Shown here: positions 30,316-38,980 of the stretch, one piece after another | Layout of the letters: every line of letters begins with the position of its first letter | Numbering within the stretch: the first letter of the stretch is position 1 | From: Tsukamurella sp. PLM1 | Lineage (GTDB): Bacteria > Actinomycetota > Actinomycetes > Mycobacteriales > Mycobacteriaceae | Length of the DNA: 64,000 bases | Assembly (NCBI RefSeq): GCF_023168325.1 | Contig: NZ_AP025688.1 | Coordinates: 3,224,001 to 3,288,000, forward strand | Reading direction: 5' to 3' | Program-made: the position numbers and the translations under genes | The notes under the pieces: model-generated | The model's database searches: none | Told to the model about the DNA's origin: nothing | Seen by the model: the letters and a program-made list of their open reading frames with translations, nothing else

Positions 30316-31107
30316 TTACTCGGGCGCCCAGGCGACCAGGGGCGCACCGTCGGACACGTGGGCCTTGACGCTGCTCGCCAACTCGCGGTACGCGGTGGCG
30401 CCCTTGTTCTTCCGGCCCGCGAGCACGGTGCGGCCGGCGGCGTTGGCCTCCGCGAACCGGACGGTGCGCGGGATGGGCGGGGAGAGCACAGCGAGGCCGT
30501 AGCGGTCGGCGACGTCGGAGAGGATGTCGCGACTGTGCGTGGTGCGCGCGTCGTAGAGCGTGGCGATGGCGCCGAGCATCGTGAGTTCGGGGTTGGTGAT
30601 GGCCTGCACGTCGCGCACCGTCTTGAGCAGCTGCCCCACGCCGCGGTGCGCCAGCGTCTCGCACTGCAGCGGGATCGCGACCGCGTCGGCCGCGGTGAGG
30701 CCGTTGAGGGTGAGCACCCCCAGGCTGGGCGGGCAGTCGATGATCACCACGTCGAACGGCTCGCTCACATCGGCCAGCGCCCGCTTGAGCGCGTACTCGC
30801 GGCCCGCGCGCATCAGCAGCAGCGCCTCCGCCCCGGCCAGGTCCAGCGTGGCCGGCAGCACCGTGACGCCGTCCTCGGTCTGCAGCAGCACCTCGTCGAT
30901 CGTCTTGTCACCCAACAGAACGTCGTGCACGCTGTGGTCGATCCGGTCGGGGTTGTGGCCGAGCGAGAACGTGAGGCAGCCCTGCGGGTCCAGATCGACC
31001 ACGAGCACGCGCAGGCCCAGCTCGACCAGCGCCGCTCCGAGGCTGGCGACGGTCGTCGTCTTCGCGACGCCGCCCTTCTGGTTGGCGACGGCGAGAACGA
31101 AGGTCAT
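30316..31107 (-). CDS. ParA/Soj-like ATPase (Rv3213c-like)
   Basis: A 263-residue deviant Walker ATPase. KGGVAKTT (residues 11-18) is the deviant Walker A, VVDLDPQG the Walker A' and VVIIDCPPSLG the Walker B. The 'GVAKTT' variant and length match chromosomal ParA-like orphans, not the parAB locus, since no parB is adjacent. It may position a cellular cargo other than the origin. It converges with the PQQ-like gene and is divergent from gpm2 with 37 bases between starts. Confidence 0.88.
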   Translation of the reverse strand: MTFVLAVANQKGGVAKTTTVASLGAALVELGLRVLVVDLDPQGCLTFSLGHNPDRIDHSVHDVLLGDKTIDEVLLQTEDGVTVLPATLDLAGAEALLLMRAGREYALKRALADVSEPFDVVIIDCPPSLGVLTLNGLTAADAVAIPLQCETLAHRGVGQLLKTVRDVQAITNPELTMLGAIATLYDARTTHSRDILSDVADRYGLAVLSPPIPRTVRFAEANAAGRTVLAGRKNKGATAYRELASSVKAHVSDGAPLVAWAPE

Positions 31108-31144
31108 GCTGCGACCCTACCCACTCATGCGCCAAGATGGCCGG

Positions 31145-31758
31145 ATGAGCACCGCGCACCGTCTCGTGTACATCCGCCACGGCGAGACCGAATGGTCTCG
31201 CGCGGGGCGACACACCGGCACCACCGACATCGGCCTCACGGAGACCGGCGTCGAGCAGGCCCGGTCCCTGCGCGCGGTACTGGATTCGCTCGCCCTGCAC
31301 GACCCCACGGTGTGGGTGAGCCCGCGCGCCCGCGCCGCCCGGACCGCCGAGCTGGCGGGGCTCACCGTCTCCGCGGTCGAGCCCGACCTCGCCGAGTGGG
31401 ACTACGGCGACTACGAGGGCCGCACCAGCGCAGAGATCCGCGAGAGCGACCCCGGCTGGACGGTGTGGCGCTCGGGGCGCCCGGCGGCGAGTCGATGGAC
31501 CAGGTGTGTGCGCGGGTCGACCGGGTGATCGCGAACGCGCGAGCCGCGATGGCCGACGGTGACGTCGTCCTCGTCGCGCACGGACACCTCGGCCGGGTAC
31601 TGACGGCGCGGTTCCTGCAGCAACCGCCGGAGTTCGGGCGGCACGTGATGATCCTGCCGGCGTCGGCGGCCGTGTTCGGTTTCGACCGCGACGACGTGCC
31701 GCAACTGACCCGGTTCGGGCTCACCGGCTACGCCGCGGCCCACTACTCGGGGCGCTGA
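31145..31758 (+). CDS. gpm2: Histidine phosphatase family protein Gpm2 (one frameshift)
   Basis: About 204 residues. RHGETEW (residues 11-17) is the catalytic RHG motif, and VLVAHGHLGRVL supplies the second catalytic histidine. In M. tuberculosis Rv3214 acts as an acid phosphatase despite its phosphoglycerate mutase name. The frame breaks near 31480 in ctcggggcgccc; adding one G gives RSGAPGGESMDQVCARVD, with the conserved GES motif. The stop at 31756-31758 is directly followed by the dispersed repeat. Confidence 0.85.
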
Positions 31759-32156
31759 ACCGGCGGGGCCGCGAGCGGACACCGGCTCCCGGCGGGGGAA
31801 TCGGCGCCGCGTGGGGGACGGACGAGCCCCTCCTGAGAGGACGACGCAGGACCGGGGAGCGAACGCCCGGTTCGCCTTTCGGCGCGGCGCGGGGGACGAA
31901 CGCGGCGTCGGTCCGGAAGCGCGCTTGACGCCAGATCGCTCTGACGCCCTACGCCCGCGCGATGCTCCGGTCGACCCGATTGTTCGCCCCGATGCCATCG
32001 CCGCCTCCGCCATCGGCCGCCCTTGCCGCCGCCGCGGCGCGTGACCGCATCCAACGGGGTGGACCGCCACCGCTACGTCCGCCACGGGGCCACTCACAGG
32101 GACGCCGGAATTCCAGCCCGGTGAGCCACGCACTTTCGGCGCGCCGGTCGGCGCGG
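31759..32156. other. Intergenic region, repeat copy B and no convincing gene
   Basis: The stretch between gpm2 and the Rv3217c-like membrane gene. Its first 150 bases hold the dispersed repeat. In the rest the minus-strand frame of the membrane gene remains open to 31949, but its composition (runs of A, G, R) is unlike the gene, so I read it as out-of-frame run-on. In M. tuberculosis entC (Rv3215) lies in this interval; I see no trace of it. Confidence 0.6.
31794..31901. repeat. Dispersed intergenic repeat, copy B
   Basis: The reverse complement of this block matches 991-1099 at both ends: GGGGGAATCGGCGCCGCGTG (31794-31813) corresponds to the right module of copy A, and GGGGAGCGAACG through CCTTTCGGCGCGGCGCGGGG (31854-31894) to the left module. 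Spacing between modules is similar in both copies but the middle sequence is not. Confidence 0.65.
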
Positions 32157-32617
32157 TCAGTCGCGGCGGTACTCCCCTCCAGCCACGCCACCGTCGGCGG
32201 GCTGAACATCAGCGCGAGCACGATCACCGCCGGCACGAGCAGCGGATAGCCCAGGAGCGGTGAGCTCTGCGCGAACGCACCGCTCACGCCGGTGAAGCCC
32301 AGCAGCAGGTTCGTCAGCACACCCACGGTGCGGCCCCAGCGCTGCCCGCGGAGCAGGGCGATCCCGCCGGCCAGGACCGCGGCGCCGATCGGGATCATCC
32401 AGAACGCGAGGCCGTACGCGCCGGTGCGGGTGTCCGCGGAGTCCGTCAGGCCGCGCACCAGCTCGACGATGCCGAGCACGAGCGCCGCGAGGCCCTCCAC
32501 CGCCACCAGCACACCGGCGACGCGGACGGTGACGGGCGCCGCGGTACGAGTGGCGCCGGAGCGCGCGGTGCGGGATCGGGTGGCGCGGGCGCGGCCCTCG
32601 CCGTTGGTGGAAGTCAC
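32157..32617 (-). CDS. Small membrane protein, Rv3217c-like (probable frameshift near 3' end)
   Basis: About 153 residues with a basic N-terminus and four hydrophobic segments (VTVRVAGVLVAVEGLAALVL; AYGLAFWMIPIGAAVLAGGI; a segment around LTNLLLGFTGV; YPLLVPAVIVLALMF). The frame as given runs on into repeat-rich DNA. One added G in the ggaggggag run near 32180 makes it end WLEGEYRRD with a stop at 32157, a natural length. The start is GTG 32617. It sits between gpm2 and the divergent kinase as Rv3217c does. Function unknown. Confidence 0.7.
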
Positions 32618-32657
32618 GACACCAGGGTATCGGGGCGGCCTGGGTACGCTGACCGGT

Positions 32658-33653
32658 GTGCGCGCGCTGCTGATCGTCAACCCCAATGCCACCAACATCA
32701 CCCCGGCCGGCCGGGACCTGGTGGCGATGGCGCTGGCCTCGGCCCTCGACGTGACGCTGGTGCAGACCGAACAGCGCGGTCACGCGGCGGAACTCGCCGC
32801 GGCCGCGCGGGCTGACGGCACCGACCTGGTGATCGTGCACGGCGGCGACGGGACGGTCAACGAGGTGGTCTGCGGCATCCTCGGCCGTGAGGGCCTGCCC
32901 GACGGTCCGCCGCCCGTCCCGGCCGACGAACTGCCCGCCGTCGCCGTGATCCCCGGCGGCAGCGCCAACGTCTTCGCGCGCTCCCTCGCGGTGCCGCGCA
33001 AGCCCGACGAGGCCACCGTCCACCTCACAGACCTGCTGGCGCGGCGCAGCTTCCGCACCATCGGCCTGGGCTGCGCCGACGAGCGCTACTTCCTGTTCAA
33101 CGCCGGGATGGGCGTGGATGCCGAGGTGATCGCGAACATGGAGGCGCTGCGCGCGAAGGGCAGGGCCGCCACCTCCTCGCGGTACGTCCGCACGTCCATC
33201 TGCACGTTCTTCGCCGCCGCGCGGCGGGAGCCACGGCTCACCGTCCACCTGCCCGGTGAGGAGCGCGGCACCTGGCAGGACGTCGACGGCGTGCACTTCG
33301 CGTTCGTCTCCAACGCCAGCCCGTGGACGTTCCTGAACAACCGCGCCGTGTTCACCAACCCCGGCACCGACTACGGCACGGGTCTGGGCGTGTTCGCGTC
33401 CCGCTCGATGCGCACGATCCCGAACCTCATGCTGGTCCGGCAGATGCTCTCGGCGCGCCGCACCAAGGGCCCGACGGTGCGCCACGTCGTCCGGCACGAC
33501 GACCTCCCGGAACTGCGGGTGAGCAGCGACGCACCAGTGCCGGCGCAGGTCGACGGCGATCATCTGGGCGATCGCACCGAACTCCGGTTCTGGTATTCGC
33601 CGGAGCGGATCCGCGTGGTCGCAGACCTTCCGCCGCTACCGCGGGTGCGCTGA
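32658..33653 (+). CDS. Diacylglycerol/lipid kinase family protein (Rv3218-like)
   Basis: A 331-residue lipid kinase of the DAGK catalytic family. The nucleotide-binding motif GGDGTVNEV is at about residue 62, the N-terminal strand is LLIVNPNAT, and PGGSANVFAR completes the phosphate-binding loop. It phosphorylates diacylglycerol or a related lipid, most likely for phospholipid or phosphatidylinositol-derived lipid metabolism. The start is GTG 32658. It is divergent from the small membrane protein with 40 bases between starts. Confidence 0.85.
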   Translation: MRALLIVNPNATNITPAGRDLVAMALASALDVTLVQTEQRGHAAELAAAARADGTDLVIVHGGDGTVNEVVCGILGREGLPDGPPPVPADELPAVAVIPGGSANVFARSLAVPRKPDEATVHLTDLLARRSFRTIGLGCADERYFLFNAGMGVDAEVIANMEALRAKGRAATSSRYVRTSICTFFAAARREPRLTVHLPGEERGTWQDVDGVHFAFVSNASPWTFLNNRAVFTNPGTDYGTGLGVFASRSMRTIPNLMLVRQMLSARRTKGPTVRHVVRHDDLPELRVSSDAPVPAQVDGDHLGDRTELRFWYSPERIRVVADLPPLPRVR

Positions 33654-34054
33654 ACGCTCCGCGCGGGCGGGGCACCGTCGGACTGCGCCACCGGCGGCCG
33701 AGGGCACTCCCCACAGACTCCACGTGACCCGATCGCGGCACCCGATTGACGGGTTCGTCACCCGACGCCGGAAAACCGTTGCAAACCCCCAGCGTGTGAG
33801 GTTATTCTTGCGGGCACGCCGCCGGACCGCCGGGAGTGTAGTACACACTGACGAGGCAGGATCGCACCGCCCCCGCTGTGAGATCCCCCACCTCTGAGCC
33901 GGAATCTATTGACTCTCGTCGGGAACGTGGAAATATTCATGACGTAACAACGCGGAAACAGTTCGGTTCTCTCTGCGTTAACAGCCTGGAAATTCGGTGC
34001 CCGATAGGCACCTGCGATGAGCGCGCCCGCGGGCGCCTGAAGGAGTGTACTGAC
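33654..34054 (+). promoter_or_regulatory. whiB1 upstream region
   Basis: A 400-base non-coding stretch, its second half AT-richer than the surroundings. It holds a perfect palindrome at 33835-33849 and the untranslated leader of whiB1. An open frame through the leader (from 33878) is in frame with whiB1 but its sequence is not WhiB-like, so it is read as leader. In M. tuberculosis the whiB1 promoter is controlled by the cAMP receptor protein Crp, so an operator here is expected. Confidence 0.5.
33835..33849. promoter_or_regulatory. Palindromic operator candidate upstream of whiB1
   Basis: AGTGTAGTACACACT: the arms AGTGT and ACACT are perfect inverted repeats across five bases, and the core GTGTA-G-TACAC is itself palindromic. 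It is 206 bases from the whiB1 start. It resembles but does not equal the Crp consensus TGTGA-N6-TCACA. Confidence 0.45.
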
Positions 34055-34309
34055 ATGGATTGGCGCCATAAGGCCATCTGTCGCGACGAGGACCCCGAGC
34101 TGTTCTTCCCGGTGGGGAACAGCGGTCCGGCCATCGCGCAGATCGCGGACGCCAAGCTGGTCTGCAACCGCTGCCCCGTGACCGCCGATTGCCTCTCCTG
34201 GGCACTCGAGTCGGGTCAGGACGCCGGTGTGTGGGGCGGCATGAGCGAGGACGAGCGCCGCGCGCTCAAGCGTCGCAACGCGCGCACCCGTACGCGCACC
34301 GCTGTGTAA
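34055..34309 (+). CDS. whiB1: WhiB1, NO-responsive Fe-S transcription factor
   Basis: An 84-residue WhiB protein. Cysteines at positions 9, 37, 40 and 46 (C...CNRCPVTADC) bind a [4Fe-4S] cluster, and GVWGG is followed by the basic C-terminal DNA-contacting region (KRRNARTRTRT). WhiB1 is essential in mycobacteria, reacts with nitric oxide and binds the primary sigma factor. The ATG at 34055 matches the conserved N-terminus MDWRHKAICRDEDPELFFP; GAAGGAGTGT upstream is a good ribosome-binding site. It converges with pdtaS across a bidirectional terminator. Confidence 0.95.
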   Translation: MDWRHKAICRDEDPELFFPVGNSGPAIAQIADAKLVCNRCPVTADCLSWALESGQDAGVWGGMSEDERRALKRRNARTRTRTAV

Positions 34310-34322
34310 CACGGATCTGCTG

Positions 34323-34359
34323 CGAAAGGGCCCGGTGGTTCCGCCACCGGGCCCTTTCG
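34323..34359. terminator. Bidirectional terminator between whiB1 and pdtaS
   Basis: A perfect 16-bp inverted repeat (CGAAAGGGCCCGGTGG at 34323-34338 with its complement at 34344-34359) around a 5-base loop. Each arm ends in AAA/TTT, so both directions give a short U-run. It lies between the two convergent genes. Confidence 0.85.
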
Positions 34360-34373
34360 TGCGTCGGGCCCGG

Positions 34374-35869
34374 TCAGAGGGGCTGCAGCGGCACGCGCAC
34401 CACGGCGTCGGTGCCGCCGTGGGCGCCCGGGCCGAGGCTCAGTTCGCCGCCGAGCTCGGACTTCACCAACGTCCGGACGATCTGCAGGCCCAGCCGGTCC
34501 GACGCCTCCATCGTGAAGCCGGACGGGAGCCCGGCACCGTCGTCGTGGATCGTGACGGCCAGGGTCCGCGTGGACCGGTGCGCCAGCAGTTCGACGGTGC
34601 CCTCGTCCCCCGGCCGGTAGGCGTGCTCGATCGCGTTCTGGATCAGCTCCGTGATCACCATGACCAGCGGCATCGCACGGTCCGCGTCGAGCAGGCCCAC
34701 GTCGCCGCGCCGCACGACGGTGACCGTGGCGGCGCCGGGGGCCGGCGCCACGTCGGCCATGATCGGGATCAGCCGGTCGATCACCCCGTCGATGTCCACG
34801 TGCTCGTCGACGCTCATCGACAGCGTCTCGTGCACCAGCGCGATCGACGCCACGCGGCGCACCGATTCGTACAGGGCCCGCTTGGCCTCGTCGTTGCGGG
34901 TGCGCCGGGCCTGCAACCGCAGCAGCGCCGAGACCGACTGCAGGTTGTTCTTCACCCGGTGGTGGATCTCGCGGATCGTCGCGTCCTTGGAGATCAGCGC
35001 CCGGTCGCGGCGTTTGAGCTCGGTGACGTCGCGCAGCAGCACCGCCGCGCCCGCGAGCCGGCCGCCCGGATGGAGTCCGAGGACCCGGAGCACCACGGTG
35101 ACCCCGCCCTTGGTCAGCTCGATCCGCGAACCCTCGCCGCGGGAGAGGGCACCGTCGAGCGCCGTGGCGAGGTCCTCGGACTCGAAACTGTCCCCCACCA
35201 GCTCGGCCGTGAGCTCCGCGAGGTCGCTGCCCTCGAGGTCGGTGGGCGCGCCCATGCGACGGTACGCCGACTGCGCGTTGGGGCTCGCGAAGACCACGCG
35301 GCCCTGTGGGTCGAGCCGGATGAACCCGTCGCCCGCGCGCGGCGCGGCCTCGCCGGTGGGCAGTTCCTCCGCCTCCGGGAAGGTGCCCTCCGCGACCATC
35401 GTGCACAGGTCGTCCGCGCACTCGGAGTACGCCACCTCGAGCGGGCTCGGCGTGCGCGGGTGCGTGACGTTGAAATCGCGGGTCAGCACGGCGATCACCG
35501 CGCCGCTCGACGGGACGGGCACCGCCTCGCGGCGCACCCGGGCCGGCCCGGTCCACGCCGGGGCCACACCCTTGACCACGTTCGCGCCCTCGAAGGCGGC
35601 GTGCAGCGTGGGGCCTCCCAGGGCTGCACCACCACCCCGACACCGTCGGAGTCGTAGACGGTCGGCGTGGTGTTGGGCCGGCACTGCGCGATGCAGATGT
35701 ACGCGGGCTCGGCCGAGTCGCCCTCGGGGTCCTCGCGCACCCACAACCGCAGGTCCGCGAACGACAGGTCGGCCAGCAGCTGCCACTCGCCGGCGATCCG
35801 CTGCAGGCGCCGCGCCGCGCGTCCGGGGAGGTCGGTGTGGATCGCCAGGAGGTCGGCGAGGGAGGCCAT
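34374..35869 (-). CDS. pdtaS: PdtaS, cytosolic sensor histidine kinase (one frameshift)
   Basis: About 498 residues. An N-terminal GAF-like domain is followed by a PAS domain (RLDPQGRVVFASPNAQSAYRRMG) and an HWE/HisKA_2-type dimerisation motif HHRVKNNLQSVSALL with the phospho-accepting histidine, then an HATPase (NAIEHAYRPGDEG; DDGAGLPSGF). It signals to the antiterminator PdtaR, encoded elsewhere. The frame breaks near 35620; adding one G joins VVVQPWE to GPTLHAAFEGANVV. Length and position match Rv3220c. Confidence 0.9.
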
Positions 35870-35953
35870 GGGATACGCCTTTTGTCGTCGTCGGTGCCGT
35901 CGTGAAACAATAGCCGGTACTGCGAAGAGGCTTCGGACAGGAAGGAGACCGCC

Positions 35954-36028
35954 ATGGGCAAGCGTGGACGTAAGAAGCGTGGGCGCAAGAAGAACGCCGC
36001 CAACCACGGCAAGCGCCCGAACTCCTGA
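35954..36028 (+). CDS. Ribosomal mini-protein bL37 (24 residues)
   Basis: MGKRGRKKRGRKKN then ANHGKRPNS: a 24-residue, extremely basic peptide matching the actinobacterial large-subunit protein bL37 seen in mycobacterial ribosome structures (also annotated as AURKAIP1/COX24-domain protein). GGAAGGAGACC precedes the ATG at ideal spacing. It is divergent from pdtaS and convergent with rshA. It is too short for most gene finders. Confidence 0.85.
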   Translation: MGKRGRKKRGRKKNAANHGKRPNS

Positions 36029-36054
36029 CCTGTCAGGTTTCATGTGACTTGCGC

Positions 36055-36092
36055 ACGAGGGCCCGTCGACATCGAATGTCGACGGCCCTCGT
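36055..36092. terminator. Terminator between bL37 and rshA
   Basis: Arms of 16-17 bases (ACGAGGGCC-GTCGACA and its complement), with one bulged C, form a strong hairpin between the stop of the bL37 gene and the stop of rshA. It can serve both convergent transcripts. Confidence 0.75.
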
Positions 36093-36124
36093 CCTGTCCG
36101 TCCGGCCGCGGCCGGGCGCGGTGG

Positions 36125-36406
36125 CTACTCGCTGCGGTAGCGCACCTCGGTGTGCCGGATGCTGATGGTGAGGCGCTCGCGCAGCCCCTCCGGCGCGCGC
36201 TCGCCGCCGCACTTGCGGTTCACGAGCGACTTGATCTGCTGCTCGATCCCGTAGTGCGACAGGCACTGCGAGCAGCCGTCGATGTGCGCCTTGAGCCGCT
36301 CCTTGGCCTCCGAGTCGCACTCGTTGTCCAGGAGCAACCAGATGTCGGCCATCACGGCGGAGCAGTCGAGCTCCAGGTCCGGGTTGCCGTCCGACGAGTA
36401 CGTCAC
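36125..36406 (-). CDS. rshA: RshA, zinc-binding redox-sensing anti-sigma factor of SigH
   Basis: A 93-residue anti-sigma factor. The zinc-binding ZAS motif HIDGCSQC (H-x3-C-x2-C) is present, with a further cysteine near residue 16. Disulfide stress releases zinc and frees SigH. The GTG start overlaps the sigH stop as GTGA, so translation is coupled. In M. tuberculosis the homologue is Rv3221A. The biotinylated TB7.3 gene that lies next to it there is absent here. Confidence 0.92.
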   Translation of the reverse strand: MTYSSDGNPDLELDCSAVMADIWLLLDNECDSEAKERLKAHIDGCSQCLSHYGIEQQIKSLVNRKCGGERAPEGLRERLTISIRHTEVRYRSE

Positions 36407-37131
36407 TTCGTATCCTCCTGCTCGGCGGAGCCCGCGGCACCGTCGGATTCCTGCCCCCGGAGGAAGCCGCGCTCGCGCGCGACGCCCTCGAGCTCGGCGC
36501 GAAGCTGCCGCCGGCCGCGGTGCAGCCGCGACATCACCGTGCCGATGGGGGTACCCATGATCTCGGCGATCTCCTTGTAGGGGAATCCCTCCACGTCGGC
36601 GTAGTACACCGCCATACGGAACTCCTCCGGGAGCTTCGCGAGAGCCTGCTTGATCTCGTCGTCGGGCAGTGCGTCCAGCGCCTCGATCTCCGCGGAGCGC
36701 AGGCCGGTGGAGCTGTGCTCCGCCGTGGCCGCGAGCTGCCAGTCGGTGATCTCGTCGGTGGGGTACTGCGCGGGCTGCCGCTGCTTCTTGCGGTAGCCGT
36801 TGATGTAGGTGTTGGTGAGGATGCGGTACATCCACGCCTTGAGGTTGGTGCCCTTCTTGAAGCTACGGAAAGCGCTGTAGGCCTTGACGTACGTCTCCTG
36901 AACCAGGTCCTCCGCGTCGGCCGGGTTGCGGGTCATCCGCAGCGCCGCGCCGTACAGCTGATCGAGCAGCGGCAGCGCGTCGGCTTCGAACCGGGCCGTG
37001 AGCTGCTCCTCGGTCTCGGCCACCTCGTCGGTGGTCGAGTCCAACTCCGCTAGGTCCGCGATGTCCCGGTCCGTCATACCGTCGAAGGTTACCGGTCGCT
37101 CGAGGACCGCTACTCCGCTACCTGCACTCAC
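36403..37131 (-). CDS. sigH: SigH, ECF sigma factor of oxidative and heat stress
   Basis: ECF sigma factor with region 2 ([26 protein letters not shown]) and region 4 ([41 protein letters not shown]) both complete. The start shown is GTG 37131 (242 residues); ATG 37077 would give 224, nearer the mycobacterial 216. A SigH-type promoter ends only nine bases upstream of the GTG, so a leaderless transcript beginning at or just before this GTG is possible. It controls thioredoxin, mycoredoxin and chaperone genes and itself. Confidence 0.93.
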   Translation of the reverse strand: MSAGSGVAVLERPVTFDGMTDRDIADLAELDSTTDEVAETEEQLTARFEADALPLLDQLYGAALRMTRNPADAEDLVQETYVKAYSAFRSFKKGTNLKAWMYRILTNTYINGYRKKQRQPAQYPTDEITDWQLAATAEHSSTGLRSAEIEALDALPDDEIKQALAKLPEEFRMAVYYADVEGFPYKEIAEIMGTPIGTVMSRLHRGRRQLRAELEGVARERGFLRGQESDGAAGSAEQEDTK

Positions 37132-37140
37132 GGTCTCTGC

Positions 37141-37167
37141 AACAGCGCGGAATGTCGGGTTGTTCCC
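37141..37167 (-). promoter_or_regulatory. Autoregulatory SigH promoter
   Basis: On the minus strand GGGAAC (37162-37167) is followed, 18 bases after GGAAC, by GTT (37141-37143). This matches the SigH/SigR consensus GGGAAYA-N16-18-GTT. It lies directly upstream of sigH and implies positive autoregulation once RshA is inactivated. Confidence 0.8.
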
Positions 37168-37179
37168 GGGACGATCCGA

Positions 37180-37647
37180 TCAGTGCAGTGACAGACGGAC
37201 CATGGGCAGGCCGTCCACCGGGTGCCCGACGGCCTGCTCGATCGCGCCGCGCAGCCGGTCCCAGGCGAACGGATGCTCCGTGCGGTACCGGTCCAGCACC
37301 TCATCGGACGCCGCCCGGTCCAGCAGTTCGGCGCGCGCCCGCCGTTCGTTCTTCCCGACGGTGACCCGGCACTCCGGGTGCGCGCGCAGGTTGCGGTACC
37401 ACTGCGCGGTCTCCCCGAAGCCGCTGCAGACCACGATCGTGTCGGCGTCCCGCTCGATCACCTCGAGGACCACGTACCGCGGCTGTCCCGATGTCCGGCC
37501 GATGTGCTCGACCATCACCATGCGCGGCCCCAGCAGCGCGCCGAGCCCGTGCTGATACAGCCAGATCGGCGCCCGCACCAGCCTGCGCGTCCGCAGCGCC
37601 CGCGCCGCCAGCGCGTTCGGGGTCAGGTTCTCCAGGATCCGTCCCAT
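37180..37647 (-). CDS. Nitroreductase/deazaflavin-dependent oxidoreductase family protein
   Basis: A 155-residue split-barrel protein of the same broad family as 17585-18025. It carries the family core HIGRTSGQPRYVVLEV, the phosphate-binding segment, and SGFGETAQWYRNLRAHPECRVTVG. Members bind F420 or flavin. It lies just upstream of sigH and may be read on from its own promoter near 37650; the SigH promoter faces away from it, so it is not obviously SigH-controlled. Confidence 0.85.
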   Translation of the reverse strand: MGRILENLTPNALAARALRTRRLVRAPIWLYQHGLGALLGPRMVMVEHIGRTSGQPRYVVLEVIERDADTIVVCSGFGETAQWYRNLRAHPECRVTVGKNERRARAELLDRAASDEVLDRYRTEHPFAWDRLRGAIEQAVGHPVDGLPMVRLSLH

Positions 37648-37786
37648 GATCCGACGGTACGCCCGGGATCAACGGCGAGGGTCGGCACCTCGGCGTGCCG
37701 ACCGGCCCTCCCGCGGTGGTTTCCCCGGTACCCCGGTTTGCACCAGGGGTGAGGAGTCGGGAACGTCCGCGGGAACAGACACCGGA

Positions 37787-38113
37787 TCAGCGAAGGTCGA
37801 AGATCGTCGTGAGCGCCGCGTCGACGGCGCGCAACTCATCGAACGTCAGGTGCCCCACTACCTCGCCCAATCGCGCGACGTCGACCGCCGCGGTCTGTTC
37901 CACCATCACGAGAGTCTCCGTGCCGCCGAACGTGATCGCGGGGCGGAACGAGGCCCGTCTCGCAGACGTCGACGTCGGCGAAACGAGCCAGGTCGACTGC
38001 TCCGCGAAGTCGTCCGACTGCACGACCACCGCGTACCGCCTTCCCGCTTGCTCGTGCCCCCGAACACCCCGCGGCGCCTTCAGCCGATGAATGTCACCAC
38101 GCACGGATCGCAT
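37787..38113 (-). CDS. PemK/MazF-type toxin (endoribonuclease)
   Basis: A 108-residue protein with the MazF opening RGDIHRLKAPRGVRGHEQAGRRYAVVVQSD: the conserved arginine-glycine-aspartate and the G-x-EQ-x-GRR-PxVV-like pattern are present. LVMVEQTAAVDVARLG is the conserved RTID-like strand. MazF toxins cleave mRNA or tRNA at short sequences and arrest growth. The gene start lies 20 bases inside the end of the antitoxin gene, so the two are translated together. Confidence 0.85.
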   Translation of the reverse strand: MRSVRGDIHRLKAPRGVRGHEQAGRRYAVVVQSDDFAEQSTWLVSPTSTSARRASFRPAITFGGTETLVMVEQTAAVDVARLGEVVGHLTFDELRAVDAALTTIFDLR

Positions 38114-38327
38114 CCATGTCTTCTCGGATGCGCGCGAGCTCCGCTCGATCCTCGGGATCCGCGGCGAGTTCGGCCACCTCAGCGCGCAAGCGCTCGCGCC
38201 GGCGGCGGTCGGCGGCGGCGATCAGCGCATCGCGGATCGCCGCCGATACCGAGGAGCCGTCCTCAACGAGCTCATCGAGCGCGCGCCGGGCCTCCTCGTC
38301 AGGACGGAACGTGATCGATGCTGTCAT
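38094..38327 (-). CDS. Ribbon-helix-helix antitoxin
   Basis: A 77-residue, highly charged protein. The N-terminus (TASITFRPDEEARRALDELVEDG, SVSAAIRDALIAAA) is a ribbon-helix-helix DNA-binding motif; the C-terminal helix (about 45 residues, rich in R, E, A) should wrap and block the toxin. It precedes and overlaps the MazF-like toxin, the standard order. The pair is inserted between sigH and the YbaK gene and has no counterpart there in M. tuberculosis. Confidence 0.85.
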   Translation of the reverse strand: MTASITFRPDEEARRALDELVEDGSSVSAAIRDALIAAADRRRRERLRAEVAELAADPEDRAELARIREDMDAIRAW

Positions 38328-38426
38328 GCATTCATGATACTCCGCGTGAGTAGACCTGTCTTACACATCGCCTTACGCCCCGGGACCGCGGCGTCCCGTG
38401 GACCGTCGGGATGGTTGACTGGACCG

Positions 38427-38913
38427 ATGGGCAAGAAGGGCGGCGCGGCCACGCCGGCGATCGCGGCACTACAGGCCGCGGGGATCGAGTTCGCCGTGCA
38501 CGAGTACGCGCACGACCCGCGGGCGGAGTCGTTCGGAGGCGAGGCGGCGCAGGCGCTGGGGCACGCCCCGGCGCGGGTGTTCAAGACGCTGGTCATCACC
38601 GACGGGAAGAATCTGGCCGTGGCGATCGTCCCCACCTCCGGCAAGCTCAGCCTCAAGGCGGCGGGTGCCGCGCTGGGCCTGCACCGCCCGGCGATGGCGG
38701 ATCCCGCCGACGTGCGGCGCGTGACCGGCTACGTGCTCGGCGGCGTGTCCCCGCTGGGGCAGCGCAAGCGCCTGCCCACCGCGATCGACGAGTCGGCGCT
38801 CGGCTTCCCGACCGTCTTCTGCTCCGCCGGCCGGAGGGCTCGAAATCGAACTGGCGCCCGCGGACCTCGTCGCGGTGACGTCCGCAGTGGTGGCGCCGCT
38901 GGCCGCGCCGTGA
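38427..38913 (+). CDS. YbaK/EbsC aminoacyl-tRNA deacylase (one frameshift)
   Basis: About 161 residues. The YbaK fold is marked by VFKTLVITDGKNLAVAIVP and GKLSLKAAGAALG with the conserved lysine, and GGVSPLGQRKRLPTAID. It hydrolyses Cys-tRNA(Pro) or a related mischarged tRNA. The frame changes near 38835 within a G-rich run; the other frame continues LEIELAPADLVAVTSAVVAPL to a TGA at 38911-38913. In M. tuberculosis the same gene is annotated in two pieces (Rv3224A/B). Confidence 0.82.
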
Positions 38914-38980
38914 TAGTGAAGTGATGAGCGGCTCTCGCCACCGGTTTGGCGGCTGCCGCGGAGGAAAGTAGGTTCGTGGT

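Noticed and set aside
33878..34054. N-terminal extension of WhiB1 from GTG 33878
   Set aside because: The extra 59 residues are not conserved in WhiB proteins, and the ATG at 34055 has a good ribosome site and the conserved N-terminus.
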